DNA of 64,000 bases. Origin: DATAES01 sp963802415. GTDB taxonomy: Bacteria > Actinomycetota > Acidimicrobiia > Acidimicrobiales > JACDCH01. The translations under genes and the position numbers were made by a program. The first letter of the stretch is position 1. Each line of letters starts with the position of its first letter. The stretch lies in assembly GCA_963802415.1 (NCBI GenBank), contig CAWDIH010000002.1, positions 1 through 64,000 on the forward strand, read 5' to 3'. This document shows positions 9,116 through 18,358 of the stretch, piece by piece. The notes under the pieces were generated by a model, which did no database searches, was not told the origin of the DNA, and saw only the letters and a list, made by a program, of their open reading frames with translations.

Positions 9116-10613
9116 GTGAACCTCGCCAGCGTGCTCGACCGACATCCCGCAGACGACGTGGCTCTGGTCAGCCGCGGCCGGACGACCACATACGCGGTGT
9201 TGCGTGAGCAGGCGGCGGCTCTTCGATCGGGCTTCGTCGGCCTCGGCCTCCAGCCCGGCGATCGTGTCGGGATCCTGTGCGGCACCAACTGGTACTTCGT
9301 CGCTGCTTACCTCTCCGCGCTCGGCGCAGGCCTCGTCGCTGTTCCGCTCAATCCGGGCAGCCCCGCCGCGCGAGCTGGAGAACGAGCTCGGTGAGGTCGG
9401 TGCACGAGCCGTCGTCGTCGCTCCCGCCGGACTGTCCTCGCTGTCTCGGCTCGATCGATCCAGGCTTCCTGCGCTCGAGTTCTGCATCGTCACCGACAAT
9501 GCCGACGTCCCCGGGGGCGTGTTGCTCGACGACCTCCTCGCGACGGAGCCGTCAGTGGCAGTGGTGGAACGTGACGACGACGATCTGGCCGTCTTGATGT
9601 TCACCAGCGGGACCGCCGGCTTTCCGAAGGCCGCGATGCTCACGCACGGCAATCTGCAATCGAACATCGAGCAGATGCAGGCGAACGAGGCGCGCATGCA
9701 GACGCCGGCGGACGTGAGTCTCGGTGTGCTGCCGCTGTCGCACATCTTCGGGCTCAACGTCGTGCTCGGGCTGTCGTTCTACGCAGGCTCGCGCGTCGTG
9801 CTCATCGAGCGCTTCGATCCAACCTCTGCGCTCGAAGCCGTGCAGCGTCACGGCGTCACGATTCTGCCTGGTGCCCCGGGAATGTGGACGGCGTGGGCGT
9901 CACTCGCCGACGTACCCGACGACGCATTCGCATCCGTCCGGATCGCGGCGTCCGGCGCAGCAAAGCTCCCGCTCGAGGTGGGCGAGACCTTCAAGCGCCG
10001 GTTCGGCGTCGTGATCGCCGAGGGCTATGGGCTCACCGAGGCGTCACCGGTGGTCACGACGTCCGCGGGCGAGCATGAGAAGCCGGGTTCGATCGGCGCG
10101 CCACTGCCGGGCGTGCGCGTCCGCCTCGTCGATGCCGAGGGGGATGACGTGTTGGTGGGTGACCCCGGTGAGATCTGGGTTTCGGGGCCGAACGTGTTCA
10201 AGGGCTACTGGAGAGACGAGGAGGCGACGGCCGCCGCGCTCACCGAGGACGGGTGGCTACGCACCGGAGACGTCGCGGTCGTGGACGACGACGGGCAGTT
10301 GTTCCTCGTCGACCGGGTGAAGGACCTGATCATCGTGTCGGGGTTCAACGTCTTCCCGGCAGAGGTGGAATCAGTGCTCCTCGAACACCCCGCGGTCGAG
10401 GCGTGCGGTGTGATCGGCGTATCGCATCCGTACACGGGCGAGGCCGTCAAGGCGTACGTGGTCGTTGCCCCCGGCGGGTCGGTCGAGGAGGACGAACTGA
10501 TCGCGTTCTGCGCGGAGCACCTCGCCCGGTACAAGTGCCCCGAGAAGATCATGTTCGTGGACGAGATTCCGCTCGGCACCACAGGCAAGATCCTCCGTCG
10601 AACGTTGAGTTGA
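9116..10613 (+). CDS. Acyl-CoA synthetase / AMP-dependent ligase (frameshifted)
   Basis: ANL superfamily. GTG 9116 starts VNLASVLDRHPADDVALVSR; one extra base near 9368 splits NPGSPA from RELENELGEVGAR. The AMP-binding P-loop is MFTSGTAGFPKAAMLTH, followed by EGYGLTEASPV, the hinge region LRTGDVAVVDDDGQLFLVDR and the catalytic lysine motif PLGTTGKILRR. About 498 residues after correction, a normal length. This group activates fatty or aromatic acids with CoA; the substrate cannot be read from the sequence. Single gene, no pathway neighbours. Confidence 0.9.
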
Positions 10614-10684
10614 CGTGACCCGCCCCTCACCGCCGCCCTCCGCCTCCGCCGCCACCTCTCCCTCCACCGTCGCCGGTCCCTCTC

Positions 10685-10862
10685 GCGCACATTGTCGACT
10701 GACCCACCGATTCGCGTGGCTCAGCCGACACAGAACCGATCGTGCCGCGGTCTGTGTCGAAGGAGCCACCATTCCTGTGGCTGAGCCGACACAGAGTGCG
10801 CCGCGGCCGAGGTCTGTGTCTACTAACAGACGCGTTTCAGTGGCTGAGCAGACAATGTGCGC
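10685..10862. mobile_element. MITE-like element with 12-bp inverted ends
   Basis: 178 bp bounded by the perfect inverted repeat GCGCACATTGTC (10685-10696) and GACAATGTGCGC (10851-10862). Inside, the submotif GTGGCTGAGCCGACACAGA and its complement recur, making several imperfect hairpins. No coding frame. A second, right-truncated copy lies at 35764-35884. The flanking bases 10614-10684 and 10863-10883 hold nothing recognisable. Confidence 0.7.
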
Positions 10863-10883
10863 CACGGCGGGCAACAAATACGG

Positions 10884-11585
10884 TCAGGCGGCCTCCACGA
10901 CGCGCACCGTCGGGCGGCGGGGAGCGTTCGTCAGCAGGAAGCCGGCGAACAGCACGGTGATGCCGACGACGAGGGACACCGCGAACCCGTCCATCTCGTC
11001 GAGCACCGAGTTGAGGAGACCGCCTGCGCCCAGGATGATCGTCCCGAACGCGATGAGGGCGTTGGCGCCGGCGAGGCGCCGGGTCGACCGTGGCCGGGCG
11101 AAACGGGCAGCGCTCCAGACGGCGCCGCCGATGATGACGGCGGAGGCGAGCCCCGACGCAACTGCTGCCAGCACCCTGGGGAGCGGCCCGAACACGTCAC
11201 TGCCCTGCGGCAACGTGTCGGCGACGATCGGCCCCGTCAGCGGAGCCACGACGATCACACCCGCACTGAAGGCAGCGAAGGCGTGGACGCCCATGGCCAC
11301 CCGTCGGGCCACGCCGAGCGGCGAGAGCAGGTAGATGGTGCCGAGCGCCAGGTAGGGCACGTTCACGATGGCGCCGAACAGGTAGAAGAGCCGGAACCAG
11401 ACGCCGTTCCACCCGAACGCCGCGCCTCCCCACAAGGCCACCGACGCCGCCGAGAAGAGGAACAGCGCCACCGTCCACGCGCCCTCGTAGGGCCTGCGCC
11501 GGTCGATCCATCGCTCGAGCGTGGACAAGGCGAACGCGAACGCGAGCAGCGCCGCCGAGGTCGCCAAGGCGAGATGGAGGGTCAT
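10884..11585 (-). CDS. Hypothetical seven-helix membrane protein
   Basis: 233 residues from the ATG at 11585; the frame is open further upstream but that part would overlap rex and does not look coding. Seven hydrophobic segments can be seen, beginning LALATSAALLAFAFALSTL and ending SLVVGITVLFAGFLLTNAP, with short polar loops and a basic tail. No motif points to a function. It is divergent from rex with an 84-base gap, so the two may share a control region. Confidence 0.7.
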   Translation of the reverse strand: MTLHLALATSAALLAFAFALSTLERWIDRRRPYEGAWTVALFLFSAASVALWGGAAFGWNGVWFRLFYLFGAIVNVPYLALGTIYLLSPLGVARRVAMGVHAFAAFSAGVIVVAPLTGPIVADTLPQGSDVFGPLPRVLAAVASGLASAVIIGGAVWSAARFARPRSTRRLAGANALIAFGTIILGAGGLLNSVLDEMDGFAVSLVVGITVLFAGFLLTNAPRRPTVRVVEAA

Positions 11586-11633
11586 CTCCGAGGATTTTGC
11601 TCCGCTCGACCATCTCTTCCACTCGCGCGATGC

Positions 11634-11662
11634 TTGTGAACTTGTGCGCTCACCCATAGCAT
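11634..11662 (+). promoter_or_regulatory. rex promoter with possible Rex half-site
   Basis: TTGTGA (11634-11639) and TAGCAT (11657-11662) are spaced by 17 bases, and the rex ATG follows 7 bases later, so the transcript would be leaderless. The -35 box is part of TTGTGAAC, which is one half of the Rex operator consensus TTGTGAAnnnnTTCACAA; the other half is not clear. Autoregulation is therefore plausible but not shown. Confidence 0.5.
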
Positions 11663-11669
11663 CCAGGCG

Positions 11670-12374
11670 ATGACCGAGCGGGGACGGCGCCGGATCCCGG
11701 ACGCGACGGTGGCGCGCCTTCCCGTGTACCTGCGCAGCCTGCTCGAAATCGCGGGCGACTCGACCACGGTGTCGTCCGAGCGGCTGGCCGAACTGGCCGG
11801 CGTCAACGCCGCCAAGGTGCGCAAGGACCTCTCCTACCTCGGGTCCTACGGCACCAGGGGCGTCGGCTACGACGTCGAGTACCTGCTCTTCCAGATGAGC
11901 CGCGAGCTCGGCCTGACCCAAGATTGGCCCGTCGTCATCGTCGGGATCGGGAACCTGGGCCACGCCCTCGCCAATTACGGCGGGTTCGGTGCCAGCGGCT
12001 TTCATGTCGTCGCCCTCGTCGACGCGGACCCGGCCAAGGTCGGCCAGCGCGTGGGCGGGAGCGAGATCCGCCCGCTCAACGCGCTCGACGAGATCGTCCG
12101 GGCCAACGAAATCGCCATCGGGATCATCGCAACCCCTGCGATCGCCGCTCAGGACGTGGCGGACCGACTCGTTGCCGCCGGGGTCACGTCGATCCTCAAC
12201 TTCGCGCCGGCTGTCCTCACCGTGCCCAAGGGTGTGTCGCTTCGGAAGGTCGACCTCGCAGTGGAACTCCAGATCCTGAGCTTCCACCAGCAACGGCGAG
12301 GTACGGGCAGACCCGTCGTCGGCGCGCCCAACGGAACCGGCAGCTCGACGGCTCCGTTGGCTGTCGCCGACTAG
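11670..12374 (+). CDS. rex: Redox-sensing transcriptional repressor Rex
   Basis: 234 residues. N-terminal winged helix (residues about 12-70: LPVYLRSLLEIAG, SSERLAELAGVNAAKVRKDL, GSYGTRGVGYDV) and C-terminal Rossmann domain with GIGNLG at 92-97. Rex senses the NADH/NAD+ ratio and releases DNA when NADH rises. It heads the tetrapyrrole operon, with the next start 8 bases after its stop, as in other actinobacteria where rex precedes hemA. The promoter contains a possible half operator. Confidence 0.96.
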   Translation: MTERGRRRIPDATVARLPVYLRSLLEIAGDSTTVSSERLAELAGVNAAKVRKDLSYLGSYGTRGVGYDVEYLLFQMSRELGLTQDWPVVIVGIGNLGHALANYGGFGASGFHVVALVDADPAKVGQRVGGSEIRPLNALDEIVRANEIAIGIIATPAIAAQDVADRLVAAGVTSILNFAPAVLTVPKGVSLRKVDLAVELQILSFHQQRRGTGRPVVGAPNGTGSSTAPLAVAD

Positions 12375-12381
12375 GAGGCGA

Positions 12382-13026
12382 ATGCCGGTCGAAGAGCCGC
12401 TCTACCCGGTCAACCTTCGCCTGAGGGATGTGCGCTGCCTCGTGGTAGGCGGCGGTCGTGTGGCACTCGGCAAGGTACGTGGACTGCTCGAAGCAGGAGC
12501 CGACGTCACCGTCGTCGCGCCCGAAGTGGTGGATGAGCTCGACGAGCTGGGCCGTGCCGGAGAGATCACGATCGAGCGGCGCAGGTACGAACGGGGCGAG
12601 GCCACCGGCTACCGGCTGGCCGTCACGGCCACCGGTGATCCGGAGTTCGACGGCGCGGTGTTCGAGGATGCAGAAGCGGCCGGAGTGTGGATCAACGCTG
12701 CGGACGACCCCGCGCACTGTTCGTTCACGGTGCCGGCTCGCGTCCGCCGTGGGCCGCTGCTGGTGACGTTCGCCACAGGTGGGCAGAGCCCGGCCCTGGC
12801 TGCGTGGCTGCGTGAGCGTTTCGAAGCCGAGCTCGGTCCCGAGTACGAGCAGTTGCTCGCGATGCTCGCCGAGGCACGAGCCGATCTGGTCGCGCGTGGG
12901 CAATCAACCGAGCATCCTGGTTGGAAACGCGCGCTCGATTCGGGAATGCTTGAGATGATCCGCGAGGGGCACCTCACCGAAGCCAAGGAGCGCCTTCAGG
13001 CGTGTCTGTTGTCGTCATCGGACTGA
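12382..13026 (+). CDS. Precorrin-2 dehydrogenase / sirohydrochlorin ferrochelatase
   Basis: 214 residues matching the N-terminal half of CysG and stand-alone Met8-like proteins. YPVNLRLRDVRCLVVGGGRV is the NAD-binding start (GGG at 23-25, then VALGK); AVTATGDPEFDGAVFEDAE, WINAADDPAHCSFTVPARVR and FATGGQSPALAAWLRE are family motifs. It oxidises precorrin-2 to sirohydrochlorin and inserts iron to give siroheme. The precorrin-2 would come from the cobA-hemD protein two genes on. The last 25 bases overlap the start of hemA, implying translational coupling. Confidence 0.93.
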   Translation: MPVEEPLYPVNLRLRDVRCLVVGGGRVALGKVRGLLEAGADVTVVAPEVVDELDELGRAGEITIERRRYERGEATGYRLAVTATGDPEFDGAVFEDAEAAGVWINAADDPAHCSFTVPARVRRGPLLVTFATGGQSPALAAWLRERFEAELGPEYEQLLAMLAEARADLVARGQSTEHPGWKRALDSGMLEMIREGHLTEAKERLQACLLSSSD

Positions 13027-14262
13027 ATCACCGCACGGCACCGCTCGAGTTGCTCGAGCGGACGGCGATCGACGATGCCCGCGTGCCGAAGATCCTCCAC
13101 GACCTGTCGCGCGCGACAGCATTTGTCGGAGGCCGTGGTCCTGTCCACGTGCAACCGCACCGAGGTCTACGCCATCGCGGAGCGGTTCCACGCCGGGTAC
13201 GAGGACCTACGGAACTTCTTCAAAGACTTGTCGTTCCTTCCGGCCGACGAGTTCGCCGGCCACTTGTACGTCCACTACGACGACGCGGCGGTGACCCACC
13301 TGTTCGCCGTGGCCGCGGGACTCGACTCCGCCGTGTTGGGTGAAAGCGAGATCCTCGGTCAGGTCGGCGCGGCATGGGAGGTCGCGCGCGCCCAAGGCTC
13401 CACCGCCTCGTCGCTCAACCTGCTGTTCCGTCACGCGCTCGAGGTCGGCAAGCGGATCCGCACCGAGACGGGCATCGGCCGCGGCATCACATCAGTGGCG
13501 CAAGCGGCTGTTGCGATGGCGATCGATCGTCTGGGCACGCTCGCGGGTCGTCGCGTGCTGCTGCTCGGCGCCGGCGAGATGGCCCAAGCCATGGCGGTGG
13601 CCATCAGATCAGCCGGTGACGTTGACATCGTGGTTGCCAACCGCACCTGGGAGACGGCGAAGGCGCTTGCCGCCGGCTTCGAAGGGCGGGCCGTGCGCCT
13701 CTCGGATCTGCCCGCAGAGCTCGCGCAAGCCGACGTCCTGCTCACTTCGACCGGCGCGACGAACATCATGCTCGAGCACGCCGACCTCACCACGGCCATG
13801 GCGAGGCGCAACGGCCGGCCGCTGCTAATCGTCGACATCGCGATGCCTCGTGACGTCGACCCCGCCGCTGGTGACATCGACGGCGTCACGTTGCTCGACA
13901 TGGATGACCTGCGGCGCTTCGCCGACGCTGGTCTCGCCGAGCGCCATCGCGAGGCGACGAAGGCGCGGGCGCTGATCGAAGAAGAGCTCGTTCGTTACCG
14001 CACGCTCACCACCGCGCGAGAATCGGCGCCGCTGGTCACGTCCCTTCGAGATCGAGCGGAGTCGATCAGGCGCAACGAGCTCGAGCGAATGGATGCGCGA
14101 CTGGCCGAGCTCGACGATCGCCAGCGTGCCGCCATCGAAGCACTGACGAAGAGGATCGTGGCGAAGCTGCTGCATGATCCGACCGTGCGCCTCAAGGACG
14201 CGTCGGGCACCGTAAAAGGCGATCGTCTCGCGGAAGCGCTGCGCGACCTGTTCGACCTTTGA
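13002..14262 (+). CDS. hemA: Glutamyl-tRNA reductase (frameshifted)
   Basis: First committed step of the C5 heme pathway. GTG 13002 begins VSVVVIGLNHRTAPLELLER. One extra base near 13116 breaks the frame just before HLSEAVVLSTCNRTEVYA, which carries the catalytic Cys. Later: GLDSAVLGESEILGQV, the NADPH site LLLGAGEMAQAMA and the dimerisation helix near the C-terminus. Corrected length is about 419 residues, in the normal range. The stop overlaps the hemC start (TTGA). Confidence 0.95.
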
Positions 14263-15157
14263 CCCTTCGCGTGGCAACGCGTGGCAGCGCGCTGGCCCGC
14301 TGGCAAGCCGACCATGTCGCGTCGTTGGTTCGCGCTGTCGACCGCAGCCTCGACGTGGAGCTGGTGATCGTCGACACGGCTGGTGATCGCCGGCAGGACG
14401 TCGAGATCTGGCAGATGGGCGGCAAGGGTGTGTTCGTGAAGGAGGTTCAAGCAGCGGTGCTCGCCGGCCGCGCTGACATGGCTGTCCACTCGGCCAAGGA
14501 CCTCCCGTCGCGACCGGTCGACGGGCTCGTGCTTGCCGCAGTACCCGCCGGGGGGAAGTGCGCGACGCGCTTGTGGGCTCGACGCTCGCGGCGATCCCTG
14601 TGGGAGGCCGCGTCGCTACCGGCTCAACCCGGCGTCGTGCCCAGCTCGCTGACCGGCGACCGGACCTCACGTTCGCCGGCCTGCGGGGCAACATCCCGAC
14701 GCGACTCGAGCGCGCCTCCGAACACGACGCTGTCGTCGTCGCCGCGGTGGCCCTCGAGCGTCTCGGCCGGTCGGATGCCGTGACGGAGTTGCTCCCGACC
14801 GACGTGATGCTCCCGCAAGTCGGGCAAGGCGCGCTCGCGGTCGAATGTCGTGAGGAGGACGACGAACTGAACGACCTGCTCGCTGGCATCGAACATGGAC
14901 CGAGCCGCAGATCGGTCGACGCCGAGCGCGCGTTCCTCGACGAGCTCGGTGGTGATTGCGACCTCCCTGCCGGTGCACTCGCACACGTGGACGGGAACGA
15001 GCCGGCGCACCTCGAGATCGAAGGCCTCCTCGCATCGCTCGACGGGCGGATCGTCCTTCGCCATCGCGAGCGCGGGACCGACCCTGTCGCGGCCGGCCGC
15101 GCGGTCGCAACCCATTTGCTCGAGCGTGCCGGGGGTCGTGAGGTGCTCTTCGTGTGA
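14259..15157 (+). CDS. hemC: Porphobilinogen deaminase (frameshifted)
   Basis: TTG 14259 overlaps the hemA stop and gives LRVATRGSALARWQADHVAS. The catalytic Asp lies in VHSAKDLPSRP. In the G run at 14550-14555 one base appears to be missing, after which VRDALVGSTLAAIPVGGRVATGS continues. The cofactor-attachment Cys is in ELGGDCDLPAGALA. About 299 residues after correction. It joins four porphobilinogen units to hydroxymethylbilane, the substrate of the HemD domain encoded next. The repeat array follows directly. Confidence 0.93.
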
Positions 15158-15168
15158 CTGCGTCTTCG

Positions 15169-15231
15169 GCGTTCCCCGGCCACGCAGGCCGATCCTGGCC
15201 GCTCCTCCGCTGGCGCTCCGTCGCTCGCATC
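15169..15231 (+). repeat. 62-bp dispersed repeat, copy 2
   Basis: GCGTTCCCCGGCCACGCAGG followed by CCGCTCCTCCGCTGGCGCTC and CGTCGCTCGCATC. It sits 12 bases after the hemC stop, immediately before the 92-bp tandem array, and is nearly identical to the copies at 27653 and 51113. Confidence 0.85.
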
Positions 15232-15248
15232 TACCTATGGGTGGCCAG

Positions 15249-15986
15249 GTGACCGTGTTCCTGCGGGGGCTGCGCCCCCGGACCCCATCGCCGTCCGGCT
15301 CGCTGGCGCTCGCGCGTCCGGCCGGTCCTGAGCTGCGCTCATGACCGTGTTCCCGCGGGGGCTGCGCCCCCGGACCCCATCGCCGTCCGGCTCGCTGGCG
15401 CTCGCGCGTCCGGCCGGTCCTGAGCTCCGCTCATGACCGTGTTCCCGCGGGGGCTGCGCCCCCGGACCCCATCGCCGTCCGGCTCGCTGGCGCTCGCGCG
15501 TCCGGCCGGTCCTGAGCTGCGCTCATGACCGTGTTCCCGCGGGGGCTGCGCCCCCGGACCCCATCGCCGTCCGGCTCGCTGGCGCTCGCGCGTCCGGCCG
15601 GTCCTGAGCTCCGCTCATGACCGTGTTCCCGCGGGGGCTGCGCCCCCGGACCCCATCGCCGTCCGGCTCGCTGGCGCTCGCGCGTCCGGCCGGTCCTGAG
15701 CTCCGCTCATGACCGTGTTCCCGCGGGGGCTGCGCCCCCGGACCCCATCGCCGTCCGGCTCGCTGGCGCTCGCGCGTCCGGCCGGTCCTGAGCTCCGCTC
15801 ATGACCGTGTTCCCGCGGGGGCTGCGCCCCCGGACCCCATCGCCGTCCGGCTCGCTGGCGCTCGCGCGTCCGGCCGGTCCTGAGCTCCGCTCATGACCGT
15901 GTTCCTGCGGGGGCTGCGCCCCCGGACCCCATCGCCGTCCGGCTCGCTGGCGCTCGCGCGCGTCCGGCCGGTCCTGAGCTCCGCTC
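15249..15986 (+). repeat. Tandem array, eight 92-bp units, each with a copy of the next gene's start
   Basis: Units start at 15249, 15341, 15433, 15525, 15617, 15709, 15801 and 15893 (the last is 94 bp). Each begins (A/G)TGACCGTGTTCC, the same bases as the start of the cobA-hemD gene at 15987. Each then carries the hairpin GGGGGCTGCGCCCCC and the block CGGCTCGCTGGCGCTCGC. Differences between units are a few single bases, so the array is young or homogenised. Because 92 is not a multiple of three, reading frames rotate and no long protein is encoded. With copy 2 it fills the whole 829-base gap between hemC and cobA-hemD. Confidence 0.95.
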
Positions 15987-17456
15987 ATGACCGTGTTCCT
16001 GGTCGGCGCCGGCCCCGGAGATCCCGGCTTGCTCACGGTCCGGGGCGCCGAGGTGCTGGGACGTGCGGACGTGGTCGTGTACGACCGTCTGTCCGTTGCC
16101 AGCCTGCTGCGACTCGCACCCCCGCATGCGGAGCTGGTCTCGGTCGGGAAGGCGCCCGGGCGGGTCGAGATGTCACAGGCCGACATCAACGCGCTTCTCG
16201 TGGAGCGGGGCAAAGAAGACGTGTGCGTCGTCCGACTCAAGGGCGGCGATCCGTTCGTGTTCGCACGCGGAGGCGAAGAGGCAGCGGCCCTGCTCGACGC
16301 CGGCGTGCCGTTCGAAGTGGTTCCCGGTATCACGTCGGCCATCGCCGTGCCCGCCTATGCAGGCATCCCGTTGACGCTTCGCCATTCCTCGACTTCGTTC
16401 ACCGTCGTCACAGGACACGAGGATCCTTCGGTCGGCGCGCAGGGCAGCGTCGACTGGGACGCGCTCGGACGGGTCGGCGGGACGATCGTCGTGCTCATGG
16501 GAGTGGCGCGCATCGGCCTGATCGCCGAGCGGCTGCTGGCGAGCGGACGCGCGCCCGACACGCCCGTCGCCGCCGTCACGTGGGGCACGCGACCCGAACA
16601 GCGCACCGTGCGCGCCACGCTGGCGACGATCGCCGATCAGCCGCTCGCCCCTCCCGCGACGATCGTCATCGGCGACGTGGCTGCGCTCGACCTCGCGTGG
16701 TTCGAGAGACGTCCGCTGTTCGGTCGCCGTGTCGTCGTGACGCGGGCACGCGAGCAAGCCTCGGAGCTCAGCGGCCGGCTCGAGGCGCTCGGCGCAGCGG
16801 TGATCGAACTGCCCGCGATCGAGATCAATGCTCCCGAAGACGGCGGTGCGGCCCTCCGGCGCGCCGCGAGCAGCATCCAGAGCTACGACTGGTTGGTCCT
16901 CACCTCAGCCAACGGCGCGCGGCGTCTCCTCGCGGAGCTGCGCGACGCACGCGAGTTGGGTGGGGTGAAGGTGGCCGCGATCGGTCCGGGAACGGCGGAG
17001 GCATTGCTGCAAGGGAACGTGCGCGCCGATCTCGTTCCGGATCGCTTCGTCGCAGAAGCGTTGCTGGACGCGTTTCCATCCGCGTCCAGCGAGCGCGCTG
17101 GTCGCCTGCTCCTGGCGCGAGCTGCAGTGGCGCGTGACGTGCTGCCCGAAGGTTTGCGCCGACGCGGCTGGACCGTCGACGTCGTCGACGCGTACAAGAC
17201 CGTGGCCACGGCGCCATCACGAGAACAGGTCGAGGCTGCCGCCACCGCCGATGTGATCACGTTCACGTCCTCGTCGACCGTCGAGCGTTACCTGGAGGTC
17301 GCGCGACTCGACGACATCCCCGCAACGGTCGCCTGCATCGGTCCCGTCACTGCGGCGACAGCCCGCGCCCGTGGTCTGCGCGTCGACATCGAGGCGCAAG
17401 TGCACTCGATCGAAGGGCTCGTCGACGCCATCGTGAGCCACTTCGACGACCAATGA
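15987..17456 (+). CDS. cobA-hemD: Bifunctional uroporphyrinogen-III C-methyltransferase / uroporphyrinogen-III synthase
   Basis: 489 residues, two enzymes fused. Residues 1-245 are a SAM-dependent methyltransferase (VGAGPGDPGLLTVRGAEVLG, RLKGGDPFVFARGGEEA, PGITSAIAVPAYAGIPLT, VVLMGV). Residues about 255-489 are HemD (GRRVVVTRAREQASELSGRL, LVLTSANGARRL, ITFTSSSTVERYL, CIGPVTAATARARGL). HemD closes hydroxymethylbilane to uroporphyrinogen III and CobA methylates it to precorrin-2. The ATG at 15987 is the last of nine similar start sites made by the upstream array; it is the one joined to the conserved VGAGPGDPG. Confidence 0.96.
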   Translation: MTVFLVGAGPGDPGLLTVRGAEVLGRADVVVYDRLSVASLLRLAPPHAELVSVGKAPGRVEMSQADINALLVERGKEDVCVVRLKGGDPFVFARGGEEAAALLDAGVPFEVVPGITSAIAVPAYAGIPLTLRHSSTSFTVVTGHEDPSVGAQGSVDWDALGRVGGTIVVLMGVARIGLIAERLLASGRAPDTPVAAVTWGTRPEQRTVRATLATIADQPLAPPATIVIGDVAALDLAWFERRPLFGRRVVVTRAREQASELSGRLEALGAAVIELPAIEINAPEDGGAALRRAASSIQSYDWLVLTSANGARRLLAELRDARELGGVKVAAIGPGTAEALLQGNVRADLVPDRFVAEALLDAFPSASSERAGRLLLARAAVARDVLPEGLRRRGWTVDVVDAYKTVATAPSREQVEAAATADVITFTSSSTVERYLEVARLDDIPATVACIGPVTAATARARGLRVDIEAQVHSIEGLVDAIVSHFDDQ

Positions 17457-18358
17457 TCATTCGTCGGCGTCCGGCGATGTGGGTGGCGCTGGTCATCCTC
17501 GTGGGATGTACGAGCGGCGCTTCACCCGCGCCGCCGATCACCACCGCCGCGACGGTGACCGCGCCTCCCACTCCTGATCCGTCCGAGCCGGCCGTCTCCA
17601 CGTCGACGACGTTGCCGAGCCCGGCGGCCGAGCCCAACCAGGACATCCTCACCATCGTCCCTGGCGTCTTGACGGTCGGAACGGAGGCCCTCGTCCCGCC
17701 CTGGTACATCGGCTCGACCCCGGCAGCGGTCACCGCCGGCTTCGAGTTCGACATAGCCAAAGCCATGGCGGCTCGTTTGGGTGTCCCGTCGGTCCGGGTC
17801 ATCGTCACCCCGCTGGTCACGTTGCTGAGCGGTCAGGACTGCAAATGCGACCTGATGCTGAGCGAAGCGCTGGTCACCGACAACCGCGCGCGCACGGCCG
17901 ACTTCACGGAGCCATACCTGACCGTCGACCAGGCCGTCCTCGTCCGCTCCGGCGTGTCGATGGCGAATGTCGCGGAAGGACGCTCGTTTCGGTGGGGTGT
18001 GGCGTTGAAGAACACTGCCGGGCTCGACGTACTTACAGAGCGCGTCGAGCCGATCACTGCTCCGCAGACCCTCGTCGACGAGAGCGACGGCATCGAGCGT
18101 GTCGCCGACGGCCGGCTCGACGCGATGATCATGGAGACTCCCAGTGCCCTCGCCGCCGCGGCGAGCAACCCCGCGCTCACCGTCGCGGGTCAAATGCGAA
18201 CCGGGCAGTTGTATGCCGGTCTGCTGGCACTCGGGTCACCGAACACCGCAGCACTGAACGACGCAATCGGCAACATGCGCGACGACGGCACGATTGCGCT
18301 CTTCCTGCGCCACTACTTCGGCGTGAACCCGGCCGACGTCCCAGAGATCCCCTCGTGA
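17453..18358 (+). CDS. Solute-binding lipoprotein, family 3 type
   Basis: 301 residues. The ATG overlaps the cobA-hemD stop (ATGA). Signal peptide MIIRRRPAMWVALVILVGC with lipobox Cys19, then a Pro/Thr/Ser-rich linker to about residue 60, then a periplasmic amino-acid-binding-like domain: LTVGTEALVPPWYIG, AGFEFDIAKAMAARLG, TADFTEPYLTVDQAVLV, DGTIALFLRHYFG. No permease or ATPase gene is near. Its place inside a tetrapyrrole operon, coupled on both sides, is unexpected; a precursor-sensing or uptake role is only a guess. Confidence 0.85.
   Translation: MIIRRRPAMWVALVILVGCTSGASPAPPITTAATVTAPPTPDPSEPAVSTSTTLPSPAAEPNQDILTIVPGVLTVGTEALVPPWYIGSTPAAVTAGFEFDIAKAMAARLGVPSVRVIVTPLVTLLSGQDCKCDLMLSEALVTDNRARTADFTEPYLTVDQAVLVRSGVSMANVAEGRSFRWGVALKNTAGLDVLTERVEPITAPQTLVDESDGIERVADGRLDAMIMETPSALAAAASNPALTVAGQMRTGQLYAGLLALGSPNTAALNDAIGNMRDDGTIALFLRHYFGVNPADVPEIPS

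Noticed and set aside
10614..10883. A small protein gene inside the MITE-like region
   Set aside because: Open frames there are composed of the inverted repeats and low-complexity proline/serine codons, with no start signal.
11634..11655. A complete Rex operator upstream of rex
   Set aside because: Only one half, TTGTGAAC, fits the consensus; the second half at the right spacing does not, so it is noted as a possible half-site.
15249..15986. The 92-bp tandem array as a CRISPR array
   Set aside because: Units abut directly with no variable spacers, the unit is far longer than a CRISPR repeat, and no cas gene is present.
15707..16342. Long minus-strand open frames across the 92-bp array and cobA-hemD
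   Set aside because: They consist of the complement of repeat units and of a well-supported gene, with no recognisable domain or ribosome binding site.
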